This document shows, piece by piece, positions 1 through 9,037 of a stretch of 57,521 nt of DNA. The notes beneath the pieces are model-generated. The model worked only from the letters and a program-made list of their open reading frames with translations, made no database searches and was not told the origin of the DNA. Every line of letters starts with the position of its first letter. The first letter of the stretch is position 1. The stretch lies in the NCBI GenBank assembly GCA_903882935.1, contig CAIRZB010000017.1:1-57521 (forward strand), given 5' to 3'. The translations under genes were made by a program, and so were the position numbers. The DNA is from an uncultured Parafilimonas sp. GTDB taxonomy: Bacteria; Bacteroidota; Bacteroidia; Chitinophagales; Chitinophagaceae.

Positions 1-87
1 CAGATATTCCAAGCAAGAATCGTCATCCGTAAACCGCTTATGAAAATTTATAGAATTCACGCCTTTGAATTTATCCAACATATCCAT
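1..87 (-). CDS. IS1595-like (ISXO2-type) transposase, N-terminal fragment cut by window edge
   Basis: Reading the minus strand from an ATG at 87 gives 29 open codons running off the window edge. They begin MDMLDKFKGVNS and continue with FHKRF and an acidic stretch before CLEYL. This resembles the start of IS1595/ISXO2-type transposases of Bacteroidota, which is normally followed by a zinc ribbon and a DDE-type catalytic domain; neither is visible here. A good -7 element lies just upstream. The call rests on recall of a short N-terminal pattern, so it is moderate. Whether the element is intact cannot be judged from this window. Confidence 0.55.
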   Translation of the reverse strand, partial: MDMLDKFKGVNSINFHKRFTDDDSCLEYL

Positions 88-91
88 GTCG

Positions 92-99
92 CAAATATA
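92..99 (-). promoter_or_regulatory. -7 promoter element of the transposase gene
   Basis: On the minus strand this reads TATATTTG, an exact match to the Bacteroidota -7 consensus TAnnTTTG. It sits 4 nt from the ATG at 87, so the transcript would have almost no leader. No clear TTTG -33 box was found at the usual spacing. The insertion-sequence terminus would be expected roughly between 100 and 145, but its inverted repeat cannot be defined without the other end. Confidence 0.4.
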
Positions 100-190
100 A
101 ATCTTCTAATTTTAAAGTGCGACCTAAGTGCTAATTCCTAACCTTTTGTTAAAAAAAATCTGCCAAAATATTTTTTTACTTAGTGTAAAT

Positions 191-218
191 TGTACACATT
201 TGTACTGTCATGTGTACA
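191..218. promoter_or_regulatory. Inverted repeat TGTACACA-N12-TGTGTACA upstream of the first susC
   Basis: TGTACACA at 191-198 and TGTGTACA at 211-218 form a perfect 8-bp inverted repeat whose half-site centres are 20 bp apart, about two helical turns, as expected of a dimer operator. It overlaps the -33 box of the candidate susC promoter. The half-site TGTACACA recurs upstream of the second susC at 10776-10783. Which regulator binds is unknown; the AraC-type gene at 9520-10386 is one candidate. Confidence 0.5.
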
Positions 219-229
219 ACGTACATTTT
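199..229 (+). promoter_or_regulatory. Candidate promoter of the susCDEF operon
   Basis: TTTG at 199-202, a 19-nt spacer, then TACATTTT at 222-229 (7 of 8 to TAnnTTTG, with a G one base further) fit the Bacteroidota sigma factor consensus. Transcription would start near 237, giving a leader of about 195 nt before the ATG at 434. Apart from this promoter, the 1-433 stretch holds only the transposase fragment and a doubtful 60-codon ORF (255-437). Confidence 0.5.
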
Positions 230-433
230 GCTGCCATAAACTGATTGCTTTAATATGAAAGGTTATCCCATAATTTTTTTGCATAAACCTATTGCAGTGC
301 CTGTTTTGGCGGCAGGTGGTGGCTCTTTCGGTTTGCCCCTACAATTTTTATCAGCTTTTCATACACTTTTGGTATCCCAACTATTTATAACAACCAGTGA
401 TTTTTTGATTCGAAAACCAAAAAACTTTCATCT

Positions 434-3427
434 ATGAATTTTAAACGACTGCTAATGACGTTTGTCTTGCCAATGGCCATGCTGTTAAGCATCCCGGCCC
501 TTGCGCAGGATAAAATTGTAACCGGCAAGGTAACTGACGCAAAAGATGGTCAGCCACTTGCTGGTGCCACTGTTCTGGTAAAAGGAACAAAGATTGGCGT
601 ACAAACAACCAATGACGGTACTTTCAGGCTTTCTGTTCCTTCTACAGCCACTGTTTTGTCGGTATCTACCGTGGGGTATGCCCCGCAGGATGTTGCGATT
701 GGCACAGGCGCTGTAAATGTGGCCTTAACCCAGGTAAGTGCATCATTAAATGATGTGGTAGTTATCGGCTACGGAACGGTGAGGAAAAAAGACCTGTCGG
801 GCTCTGTGGCAGTGGTAAACGCCAAAGATTTTCAGCAAGGTGCTATTACAACGCCCGAGCAATTAATTTCCGGCAAGGTGGCCGGTGTGGCCATTACATC
901 CAATGGCGGTGCGCCAGGTTCAGGAAGCGTTATACGCATACGCGGCGGCGCTTCCTTAAACGCCAGCAACGACCCTTTGATTGTAATTGACGGTATGCCG
1001 TTGGAAAACGCCAGCATTTCTGGTATTGCAAACCCGCTTAGCCTAATTAACCCCAACGATATTGAAACGTTTACCGTTTTAAAAGATGCCTCTGCAGCCG
1101 CCATTTACGGGTCAAGGGCCTCCAACGGCGTAATCATCATCACTACCAAAAAGGGTAAAAGTGGCAAGCCTGTGTTTAATTTCAATACCCAGGTATCTGC
1201 GGGTGCTGTTGCCAAAAAAGTAGATGTGTTAAATGCCAGCCAAGTTTCGGCATTGGTAAATGCTAATTCAAGCGCAATGGCAAAATTGTTGGGTTCTTCA
1301 AATACAGACTGGCAAAACCAGATTTACCAAACTGCAGTATCCAACGACAATAACTTAAGCATTGCAGGCGCATTAAAGCACTTGCCTTACCGTATTTCGG
1401 TAGGCTACCTTGACCAAAGTGGCGTGTTGAAAACCGACTTTTTGCAACGCACCTCTTTGGGTATCAATATTAGCCCCGTGTTGTTTGATAACCACCTGAA
1501 AATTGACCTGAATGTAAAAAGCTCATACAGCAATTCCAAGTTTGCTAACCAAGGCGCGATAGGAACAGCGGTAAGCTACGACCCTACACAGGCCGTATAT
1601 TCAGGCAGCCCAAGGTTTGGTGGCTACCGGGAGTGGTTGGATCCAGCCTCTTCCACCGGCTTAAAGGCCCTTTCGCCTAAAAACCCGTTGGGTTTGCTAA
1701 TGGAACAAGAAAATAATAGTACTGTTCAGCGCAGTGTAGGCAATGCTGTTATTGATTACAAAACGCATTTTTTGCCTGATTTGCACGCCATACTTACGCT
1801 TGGCTACGATGTATCGCAGGGTACCGGTACCAATGTTATATCCGACAGTGCGGCATCAAGCTACAAGCGCTTTAAAGACGCTAGTGGCGTATTACACGGC
1901 GGTGTAAACACCCAATACAAGCAAACCAAGCAAAACACATACATGAACTTTAACCTGGCTTATTCAAAGGAATTAAAAAAGCTAGATACGAGGATTGACG
2001 CCTTGGCAGGTTATGAGTACCAGGATTATTCAACCACCAATTATAATTACCCCGATATTACCACCGATGGTACGGTGGTATCATCGCCTACTTACCCTTT
2101 TAACAAACCTGAAAACAGGTTGATTTCTTATTTGGGCAGGGCTACCATCACCATTAAAAACACCTACATACTTACCGGTTCTATCCGCCGCGACGGTTCT
2201 TCAAAATTCAGTCCCAACAACCGCTGGGGTACATTTCCTTCAGCAGCGTTTGCCTGGAAGTTGAAAAATGAAGATTTTCTTAAAGACGTGGCCATTATCT
2301 CTGACATGAAATTCCGCGCCGGCTACGGTGTTACCGGCCAGCAGGATGGCATTAACAACTACGACTATATCTCTTATTATAACCTTAGCACAACTACTGC
2401 CCAATACCAGTTTGGCAATAGTTTTTACCAAATGTATAGGCCCGGTGGTTACTACTATAACCGCAAATGGGAGCAAACCACTACCAGTAACTTAGCGTTG
2501 GACTATGGCTTTTTAAACAACCGCATTACCGGTAGCATTGAATGGTATTATAGAAACACCTCTGATTTGCTGAACAACATATCCCAGCCTGCCGGTACTA
2601 ACTTTAGTAACCAAATTGTAGCCAACATAGGCAGCATGCAAAACATGGGGGTTGAGTTTAGCATTAATTACCAACCCATTCGCACCAAAAATGTAACATG
2701 GGATGTAGCGTTTAACGCCACTTTTAACCAAAATAAAATTACCAACCTTACCATTTCAAGCGACCCCAAATACCCCGGCAACCAGTTTGGCGGCATCTCT
2801 GGCGGTACCGGCAATACCATATTGATTAACTCAGTGGGTTATGCAAGGGGCTCTTTCTACGTTTACAAGCAAGTGTACGACCCTAAAACAGGTAGGCCTA
2901 TTGATGGTTTGTTCCAAGATAAAAACCGTGATGGTATCATTAACCAAAACGACTTGTACCAATATAAAAATGGTGACCCTAAACAGTTCTTCGGGTTTAG
3001 CACCAACCTTAGTGTTAAAAAATGGTCTGCAGGCTTTGTGCTTCGCGCCAATTTTGGCAACTATATGTACAATAACGTTGCTTCTAGTACTGGTACAATA
3101 CGCAATATTATAAACCCCGTAGGTTATATAAACAATGGTTCAACTGATGTGTTAAACACAAACTTCAGCGGCAACGGTACAAACTATTATATGTCTGACT
3201 ACTATGTTCAAAATGCTTCTTTTTTGCGTATGGATAACCTTAATATAGGATACAATGCAGGCAAAATATTTAGCAACAAAGCATCGCTGCGTTTAAGTGC
3301 CAACGTGCAAAACGTATTTGTAATTACCAAATACAAAGGGCTTGACCCTGAAATTAGCGGGGGCATAGACAACAATTTCTACCCACGGCCAAGAACATTT
3401 GTGATTGGTGCAAACATTAACTTTTAA
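434..3427 (+). CDS. SusC/RagA-family TonB-linked outer-membrane protein
   Basis: This is a 997-residue TonB-dependent transporter that would import oligosaccharides across the outer membrane together with its SusD partner. A signal peptide ends at ALAQ near residue 25. A carboxypeptidase-regulatory-like Ig domain (about 28-105, with GKVTDAKDGQPLAGATV) is followed by the plug with VVVIGYGT and the SusC hallmark DASAAAIYGSRASNGVI, then a long beta-barrel ending in aromatic-terminated GANINF. Length is typical of the family. It is the first gene of a susC-D-E-F operon, with the susD start 29 nt downstream. The substrate cannot be read from sequence; the SusE/F partners suggest an alpha-glucan-like or other oligosaccharide. 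An upstream inverted repeat overlapping the promoter suggests regulation. Confidence 0.95.
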   Translation: MNFKRLLMTFVLPMAMLLSIPALAQDKIVTGKVTDAKDGQPLAGATVLVKGTKIGVQTTNDGTFRLSVPSTATVLSVSTVGYAPQDVAIGTGAVNVALTQVSASLNDVVVIGYGTVRKKDLSGSVAVVNAKDFQQGAITTPEQLISGKVAGVAITSNGGAPGSGSVIRIRGGASLNASNDPLIVIDGMPLENASISGIANPLSLINPNDIETFTVLKDASAAAIYGSRASNGVIIITTKKGKSGKPVFNFNTQVSAGAVAKKVDVLNASQVSALVNANSSAMAKLLGSSNTDWQNQIYQTAVSNDNNLSIAGALKHLPYRISVGYLDQSGVLKTDFLQRTSLGINISPVLFDNHLKIDLNVKSSYSNSKFANQGAIGTAVSYDPTQAVYSGSPRFGGYREWLDPASSTGLKALSPKNPLGLLMEQENNSTVQRSVGNAVIDYKTHFLPDLHAILTLGYDVSQGTGTNVISDSAASSYKRFKDASGVLHGGVNTQYKQTKQNTYMNFNLAYSKELKKLDTRIDALAGYEYQDYSTTNYNYPDITTDGTVVSSPTYPFNKPENRLISYLGRATITIKNTYILTGSIRRDGSSKFSPNNRWGTFPSAAFAWKLKNEDFLKDVAIISDMKFRAGYGVTGQQDGINNYDYISYYNLSTTTAQYQFGNSFYQMYRPGGYYYNRKWEQTTTSNLALDYGFLNNRITGSIEWYYRNTSDLLNNISQPAGTNFSNQIVANIGSMQNMGVEFSINYQPIRTKNVTWDVAFNATFNQNKITNLTISSDPKYPGNQFGGISGGTGNTILINSVGYARGSFYVYKQVYDPKTGRPIDGLFQDKNRDGIINQNDLYQYKNGDPKQFFGFSTNLSVKKWSAGFVLRANFGNYMYNNVASSTGTIRNIINPVGYINNGSTDVLNTNFSGNGTNYYMSDYYVQNASFLRMDNLNIGYNAGKIFSNKASLRLSANVQNVFVITKYKGLDPEISGGIDNNFYPRPRTFVIGANINF

Positions 3428-3456
3428 ATTTTTGCTCGTACACAAAAAAAATTATT

Positions 3457-5028
3457 ATGAAAAGGAATATTTTTAAAATAGTGGCAGCCGGGCTTGTAAG
3501 CGTTAGTCTTGCATCTTGCTCCAAGAAGTTAGACCTTCTGCCAACCAACGATGTAACCGCGGCGCAGGTATACAGCACGCCAGCGGGTTATTTGCAGGCT
3601 TTTGCCAAAGTATATGGCAGCTATGCACTTACCGGCAACACCGGGCCTGCCGGTAACGGCGACGTGCAAGGTATTGACGAAGGCACATCAGATTTTGTGC
3701 GCCTGTATTGGAATGCACAAGAGCTAACGACCGATGAAGCCGTTTGCGCTTGGGGCGACCCCGGTGTGCCGGATTTGCATAACATGAACTGGTCGTCAAC
3801 AAACCCCATTCTTACCGGTTTGTACTACCGCTCATATTACCAAATAACACTGTGCAACGATTTCATCAACCAGTCCTCGGATGCAAACCTTGCATCAAGG
3901 GGTATTACAGGTGCAAGTGCTGACAGTATAAGAACATATAGGGCTGAGGCACGCTTTTTAAGGGCTTTCCAATACTCAGTGGTGATGGATTTGTTTGGCG
4001 ACGTGCCTTTTGTAACGGAAAAGGACGCCTTGGGTTCGGTATTACCCCCACAAATAAAAAGGGCTTCGCTTTTTAATTATATTACAGGTGAACTTAAAGC
4101 AATTGAGCCATCATTGGTACCCGCTGGCAAAAATGCCTACGGCCGTGCCGACCAAGGCGCCGAGTGGGCTTTGTTGGCCCGCCTTTATTTAAATGCGCAG
4201 GTGTATACCGGTACAGCAAAATTTGACAGTGCCATCACCTACTCGTCAAAAGTAATCGGTGCAGGTTATTCTTTGATACCTGACTACACCAATTTGATGT
4301 TGGCCGACAATAACTTAAATACCAGCGAGTTTATTTTAACTGTAAACTACGACGGGGTAAAAACACAAGGTTACGGTGGTACCACGTTTTTAACCCACTC
4401 GCCAGTAGGCGGCTCTATGACGGCCAAGAATTATGGCATCGGCGGCGGCTGGTCTGGCAACCGGGTTACCAGCGGGTTGATTAAATTATTCCCCGACCCC
4501 AATGGCAATGGGGATAAGCGTGCAGAATTTTACACCCCAGGCCAAAGCTTGGATATTAACAGCATAACCAGCTTTACAGACGGGTATGCAGTTACAAAAT
4601 ACAGAAACATAACCCATGCAGGGGCATTGGGGCAAAGCTTAGACTTTTCGGATATTGATTTCCCCTTGTTTAGGTTGGCTGAAATGTATTTGATTTATGC
4701 AGAAGCAACATTGAATGGCGGTGCTGGCGGCACACAAACCCAGGCATTGCAATACGTAAATATGCTAAGGCAGCGTGCAGGCGCAGCCACATTGTCGTCT
4801 ATCTCGCTGCAGGATATTTTGGATGAAAGGGGCCGCGAACTATACTGGGAAGGCTTTCGCCGTACCGACCTTATTAGGTACAACCAGTTTGTTGAAGGCT
4901 CGTACTTATGGCCTTGGAAAGGTGGGGTGCAAACAGGCACATCGGTTGCGGCGTACAGAAAACTATTCCCGATACCATCCGCCGATATTTCGTCAAATAC
5001 AAACCTTGTTCAAAATCCGGGATATTAA
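3457..5028 (+). CDS. SusD/RagB-family nutrient-binding lipoprotein
   Basis: This is a 523-residue surface lipoprotein that caps the neighbouring SusC barrel and binds glycan. The signal peptide has a lipobox at LASC (Cys about 20), followed by KKLDLLP, the usual start of mature SusD proteins. The N-terminal TPR-like SusD domain contains YRAEARFLRAF, and the C-terminal RagB/SusD region contains LFRLAEMYLIYAEA and DERGRELYWEGFRRTDLIRY, both diagnostic. It ends with the common QNPGY-type tail (VQNPGY). It follows susC by 29 nt and precedes susE by 62 nt, so all are likely one transcript. The ligand is not predictable. Confidence 0.95.
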   Translation: MKRNIFKIVAAGLVSVSLASCSKKLDLLPTNDVTAAQVYSTPAGYLQAFAKVYGSYALTGNTGPAGNGDVQGIDEGTSDFVRLYWNAQELTTDEAVCAWGDPGVPDLHNMNWSSTNPILTGLYYRSYYQITLCNDFINQSSDANLASRGITGASADSIRTYRAEARFLRAFQYSVVMDLFGDVPFVTEKDALGSVLPPQIKRASLFNYITGELKAIEPSLVPAGKNAYGRADQGAEWALLARLYLNAQVYTGTAKFDSAITYSSKVIGAGYSLIPDYTNLMLADNNLNTSEFILTVNYDGVKTQGYGGTTFLTHSPVGGSMTAKNYGIGGGWSGNRVTSGLIKLFPDPNGNGDKRAEFYTPGQSLDINSITSFTDGYAVTKYRNITHAGALGQSLDFSDIDFPLFRLAEMYLIYAEATLNGGAGGTQTQALQYVNMLRQRAGAATLSSISLQDILDERGRELYWEGFRRTDLIRYNQFVEGSYLWPWKGGVQTGTSVAAYRKLFPIPSADISSNTNLVQNPGY

Positions 5029-5090
5029 TACCTGCCTGCTGCAGGGCATTAATTACTGGGTGATAAAATACCTGAAAAAAATAAATAGTT

Positions 5091-5921
5091 ATGAAACAAA
5101 TACTAAAAAAACTGTTTTTCATCTCGCTGGGAACAGCAGTTTTTGCGTCCTGCAAAAAGGATGCGAGTGTTGAATATTTTAATGGCGGTACAGCACCTGT
5201 GCTCTCCGCTGATGTATCAACCACCATTCCTTTGGCCTTTGCCAATGCCAGCCAAAATGCGGTAACATTTTCATGGACAAACCCGGAGTACCAGTTTGCT
5301 TCGGGCATAAGCTCACAGGATGTATCGTACCTAGTGGAGATTGATACATTGGGTGCTAACTTTACCAACCCAAACAGGCAGTCTATCACCATTAGTAAAG
5401 ACCTCAGCTTTACCATCAGCCAGTCAACGCTTAACGGCTATTTGCTAAACCAATTGGTGTTATTACCCGCCGTTGCGCACACCATACAGGTTAGAACAAC
5501 AGCAACCATGGGCGGCGTGTCAAAAACTGCGCTCATGTCAAATACGTTACAGTTTACTGTTACGCCGTACACTATTCCTCCAAAAATTGCGCCGCCAGCG
5601 TCAGGCGAGTTATATATTACGGGCAGTGCCGTGGCCAGCGGATGGACGAATGCTCCCCCGGTTGCACAAAAATTTACCAAACTGTCTAATACGTTGTACG
5701 AAATAATTGTACCACTGTCAGGCGGAAACTCGTATACCTTCCTGCCAACCTTTGGTTCATGGAACGACAAATACAGTATTGCGGTAAAAAATGACCCCAA
5801 TGAGGTTAACGGCGGCGATTTTCAGTGGCAGGGTAACGATATCCTAGCCCCGTCAACCACCGGCAACTATAAAATAGACGTCGATTTTCAAAGAGGAAAA
5901 TTCACGGTAACCAAACAATAA
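5091..5921 (+). CDS. SusE-domain glycan-binding lipoprotein
   Basis: This is a 276-residue predicted surface lipoprotein. The signal peptide ends in a lipobox FASC (Cys about 21) followed by KKDAS. The N-terminal half is an Ig-like SusE domain with the motif FSWTNPEYQ and a conserved EIDTLGANF. The C-terminal part (about 165-276) is a binding module starting ELYITGSAVASGW and ending with GKFTVTK, like one module of the next gene. SusE/SusF proteins bind glycan at the surface beside SusCD without catalysis. It appears to be a one-module version of its downstream neighbour, 67 nt away. The substrate is unknown. Confidence 0.85.
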   Translation: MKQILKKLFFISLGTAVFASCKKDASVEYFNGGTAPVLSADVSTTIPLAFANASQNAVTFSWTNPEYQFASGISSQDVSYLVEIDTLGANFTNPNRQSITISKDLSFTISQSTLNGYLLNQLVLLPAVAHTIQVRTTATMGGVSKTALMSNTLQFTVTPYTIPPKIAPPASGELYITGSAVASGWTNAPPVAQKFTKLSNTLYEIIVPLSGGNSYTFLPTFGSWNDKYSIAVKNDPNEVNGGDFQWQGNDILAPSTTGNYKIDVDFQRGKFTVTKQ

Positions 5922-5988
5922 CCATTTAGAGATAGGGTTGGTAGGCGTTGGTTTGCAACCCCGCTGCTAGCTCAAAAACCAGAACGTT

Positions 5989-7839
5989 ATGAAACCTTTA
6001 ATAAAACTCAGTTTCTTGTCGCTTTTGATGGCAGCTGTAATCACCTCGTGTACTAAGGTGGCGGGCCTTCAAATGTATGCCAATGGTGCTGCCCCGGTGT
6101 TAACTAGCTCCACCAACACCATCGTGCCAAAGGCATCTGACTCTACAACGGTGGTTCTTACACTAAAATGGACCGACCCCAAATATTCCACTGATTCAAG
6201 TACGGAAAAATATATCATCGAGGTAGACTCTACCAATATGTTTTTGCACCCCGTTATCTGGACTATCAACGGGCGGTTAAACGAAACCTTTACTGCATTG
6301 CAGTTAAACAATGTATTAGCTAATTTTGGTTTTGCGCCTGGTAAGCCCTTTAACGTAAACATAAGGATTACCTCTTCGTACGCTAACAACAACGAGCGGT
6401 ATAGGTCTAACGTGGTTGTGGTGGCAATGACGCCATACTTGGTTCCCATTACACTGTCCTCGTCCGTATCATCTGCCTTAACGTTACAAATTAGCAATGC
6501 AACCTCCACAGGTGCTACTTTTAATTGGAATGCAAGCCCCTATGGCAGCAACACCATTAGTTACGCAATGCAGTTTGATACCGTGGGTGGCAATTTTGCC
6601 AAGCCCCAAGTATTTCAATATGGCACATCGTTAAACAGCTCAATTGTAGTTAACGACTTAAATACAGCGGCCATTAATACCGGCGTATATGGCGGTTCAA
6701 CTAAAAATGTGGAGTTTAGGATTGTAAGTTATCAAGGTACCGGCTACTCCACACCGTTGGTGTACTCAAATGCTATTACCTTCAGCCTTACCACCTATGT
6801 TCCGGTTCCACCAAACCTTTACATAGTAGGTGATGCCACCCCCGGCGGTTGGAACAACCCCGTGCCAACACCCTCACAACAATTTACAAAAATTGATGCG
6901 GTGTCTTTTGGGCTGATTATTAACCTTACTGCCAATAAAAGCTACCTGTTTTTACCAAAGAATGGAGACTGGGGCCATAAATATGGCGGTGCTAGCGCAA
7001 CAGGTGGTACGCTACTTGCAGACGGCCAGGTGCCGGGCTCAAACACACCCGCGCCTGCCACTACTGGTACGTATGAAATTGTAATTAATTTCCAAACCAA
7101 CTCCTATACAGTTACGCCTTATACCGGCAACGCACCCACTAATTTGTACATTGTTGGCGATGCAACCCCAGGTAGCTGGGCTAACCCCGTGCCTACACCT
7201 ACCCAGCAGTTTACACCCATAGACAATTCATCTTTCGGCATTATACTAAGCTTAACTGCGGGCAAATCATATTTATTCTTACCGAAGAACGGTGATTGGG
7301 GATACAAATTTGGCGGTTCTACTGACGGTACAACCACTGGTGCATTGTTAGCCGATGGTGCAGTGCCTGGTAGCAACACACCCGCGCCTACTACAAGCGG
7401 CGTTTACCAGATTGTGGTTAATTTTTTAGCCAATACCTACACGGTTACACCTTATAGTGGGCCAACTTTGCCGGCCAACATAGTACCAAACCCTGGTACC
7501 CTGCAAACGGGTTTATGGTTGGTTGGCGACGCAACGCCAGCCGGTTGGAACAACACCCCTGGTGCCCTTGCAAGCCAGCATTTTACCCAAATTGATAATG
7601 CCCATTTTCAGCTTAGCCTTGCGTTAGCCAGCGATGGTGGCAAGTCGTACCTGTTTTTGCCGGCAGCAGGCGATTGGGGCAACAAATATGGCGGTAAAAC
7701 TGATGGTACCCAAGGTGCAGGCACACTGTTGTTTAATGGCGCCGTGCCCGGCAGCAATACACCGCCACCAGCTGCGGCAGGTAATTATTTGATAGATGTT
7801 AACTTTTTAACGGGGTCGTATACGCTAACCAAGCAATAG
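5989..7839 (+). CDS. SusE/SusF-type lipoprotein with three tandem binding modules
   Basis: This is a 616-residue predicted surface lipoprotein with a lipobox ITSC near residue 21. It has a SusE Ig-like N-terminus (LKWTDPKYS and IIEVDSTN) and a second Ig-like part up to about residue 270. Three repeats of about 100 residues follow, starting near residues 275, 385 and 505. Each has a GDATPxxW opening, a KSYLFLP core, DWGxKxGG and a closing YxVxxxF strand. Repeats A and B are close in DNA as well as protein, pointing to recent duplication. The layout recalls SusF, which carries several starch-binding modules. It is the last gene of the first sus operon and is followed by a strong terminator. Confidence 0.87.
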   Translation: MKPLIKLSFLSLLMAAVITSCTKVAGLQMYANGAAPVLTSSTNTIVPKASDSTTVVLTLKWTDPKYSTDSSTEKYIIEVDSTNMFLHPVIWTINGRLNETFTALQLNNVLANFGFAPGKPFNVNIRITSSYANNNERYRSNVVVVAMTPYLVPITLSSSVSSALTLQISNATSTGATFNWNASPYGSNTISYAMQFDTVGGNFAKPQVFQYGTSLNSSIVVNDLNTAAINTGVYGGSTKNVEFRIVSYQGTGYSTPLVYSNAITFSLTTYVPVPPNLYIVGDATPGGWNNPVPTPSQQFTKIDAVSFGLIINLTANKSYLFLPKNGDWGHKYGGASATGGTLLADGQVPGSNTPAPATTGTYEIVINFQTNSYTVTPYTGNAPTNLYIVGDATPGSWANPVPTPTQQFTPIDNSSFGIILSLTAGKSYLFLPKNGDWGYKFGGSTDGTTTGALLADGAVPGSNTPAPTTSGVYQIVVNFLANTYTVTPYSGPTLPANIVPNPGTLQTGLWLVGDATPAGWNNTPGALASQHFTQIDNAHFQLSLALASDGGKSYLFLPAAGDWGNKYGGKTDGTQGAGTLLFNGAVPGSNTPPPAAAGNYLIDVNFLTGSYTLTKQ

Positions 7840-7861
7840 CACATAATGCTATCTCATTCTG

Positions 7862-7898
7862 CAGGCCGTACATAATTTATGTACGGCCTGTCTTTTTT
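7862..7898 (+). terminator. Rho-independent terminator of the first sus operon
   Basis: CAGGCCGTACATA (7862-7874) pairs perfectly with TATGTACGGCCTG (7878-7890), a 13-bp stem with a 3-nt loop, followed after TC by six T residues. It lies 23 nt after the susF-like stop. The remaining stretch to the yicC start at 8037 shows no gene. Confidence 0.9.
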
Positions 7899-8036
7899 AA
7901 AAAGTCTTTGCTCTATCGGGGTGGCTGAAAACGGGTAATAGCCAAGCCCGTTTTTATGGCATGCGGATTAGCCTTATTCAAATTAAGCATTTGCGTAATT
8001 AAACATTGCTTACATTGCAAACTTTAAACTATACCT

Positions 8037-8912
8037 ATGCTATATTCAATGACCGGTTATGGGAGGGCAGAGCAAACTATTAACGAGAAAACATTTTTGG
8101 TGGAGGTGCGGTCGCTCAACGGCAAACAATATGATATCAGGCTTTTAATACCTGCTTTGCTGAAACCTTTTGAGTTTGATGTGCGCAGTACGCTTAATGA
8201 AGGGTTGTTGAGGGGGAGTATTGAATGTACCATAAGCATAAAGCAAAACGGCGGCGCTAAGCCAGTAGTGATAAATACTGAATTGTTGAAAGCTTACTTT
8301 AACCAGGTGTCAGACCTGTCGAAGGAGCTGGATGTGCCGATGGAAAATATATTGAGTACCTTACTAAAGCTGCCAGATGTAATAACACAATCAACTGAGG
8401 TATTGGGTGATGATGATTGGGCGGCATTTAGGGAATTGTTAAAGCGGGCCATTAAGCAATTGAATAACCACAGGATAGAAGAGGGCAAGAGTATTGAGGC
8501 TGATTTGCTTGAGCGCATTAACAATATAGAGGAATTGCAGGGTAAAGTAGCCCTGCTTGAGCCAAGGAGGCGCGAAAAAATTAGGGAGGGCTTAAAGAAG
8601 GTGTTAGAGGATAACGTGGGCAAGGATAATTATGACCCCAACCGTTTGGAGCAAGAATTAATTTATTACATAGAGAAGATTGATATAAGCGAAGAAACCG
8701 TAAGGCTAAAAAACCACTGCAATTATTTCCGTTCGATATTGGAGGAAAAGGAGATTATAAAAGGCAAAAAACTGTCGTTTATTTTACAGGAAATTGGCAG
8801 GGAAATAAACACCACCGGCTCAAAGGCTTATGATGCCGATGTGCAAAAAGCAGTAGTGTTGATGAAAGATGAACTGGAGAAGGCTAAAGAGCAAATATTA
8901 AATGTGCTTTAG
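8037..8912 (+). CDS. yicC: YicC-family endoribonuclease
   Basis: This is a 291-residue cytoplasmic protein. The start MLYSMTGYGRAE is the hallmark of the YicC family, as are VEVRSLNGKQYD and the C-terminal half with KGKKLSFILQEIGREINTTG followed by a region ending near VLMKDELEKAKEQI. The family is known from E. coli, where YicC acts as an endoribonuclease in RNA turnover. Length matches (about 290). In many Bacteroidota yicC is followed by gmk; here the next gene is gldH-like. The stop is at 8910-8912. Its role here is inferred from family membership. Confidence 0.92.
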   Translation: MLYSMTGYGRAEQTINEKTFLVEVRSLNGKQYDIRLLIPALLKPFEFDVRSTLNEGLLRGSIECTISIKQNGGAKPVVINTELLKAYFNQVSDLSKELDVPMENILSTLLKLPDVITQSTEVLGDDDWAAFRELLKRAIKQLNNHRIEEGKSIEADLLERINNIEELQGKVALLEPRRREKIREGLKKVLEDNVGKDNYDPNRLEQELIYYIEKIDISEETVRLKNHCNYFRSILEEKEIIKGKKLSFILQEIGREINTTGSKAYDADVQKAVVLMKDELEKAKEQILNVL

Positions 8913-8953
8913 CTGTAGTTACCGGTAAACCCACTGCCGTTTTTTAGCCAAAT

Positions 8954-8961
8954 TATATTTG
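8954..8961 (+). promoter_or_regulatory. Candidate -7 element of the gldH-like gene
   Basis: TATATTTG exactly matches TAnnTTTG and lies between yicC and the gldH-like gene. No convincing TTTG -33 box is seen. A second, weaker element (TATATTTA near 9013) is closer to the preferred TTG start at 9038. Confidence 0.35.
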
Positions 8962-9037
8962 GGCCCCATAAATTATTGGGTAGCGTTCGCTGCCTTTTGT
9001 GCCCGTAGGGCTATATTTACAGCAAAAAAAAGTATAC

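Noticed and set aside
4874-5416. 180-codon minus-strand frame across the susD/susE junction
   Set aside because: It is antisense to two clear genes (SusD and SusE type), and its product has no recognisable pattern; it is a shadow of the coding strand.
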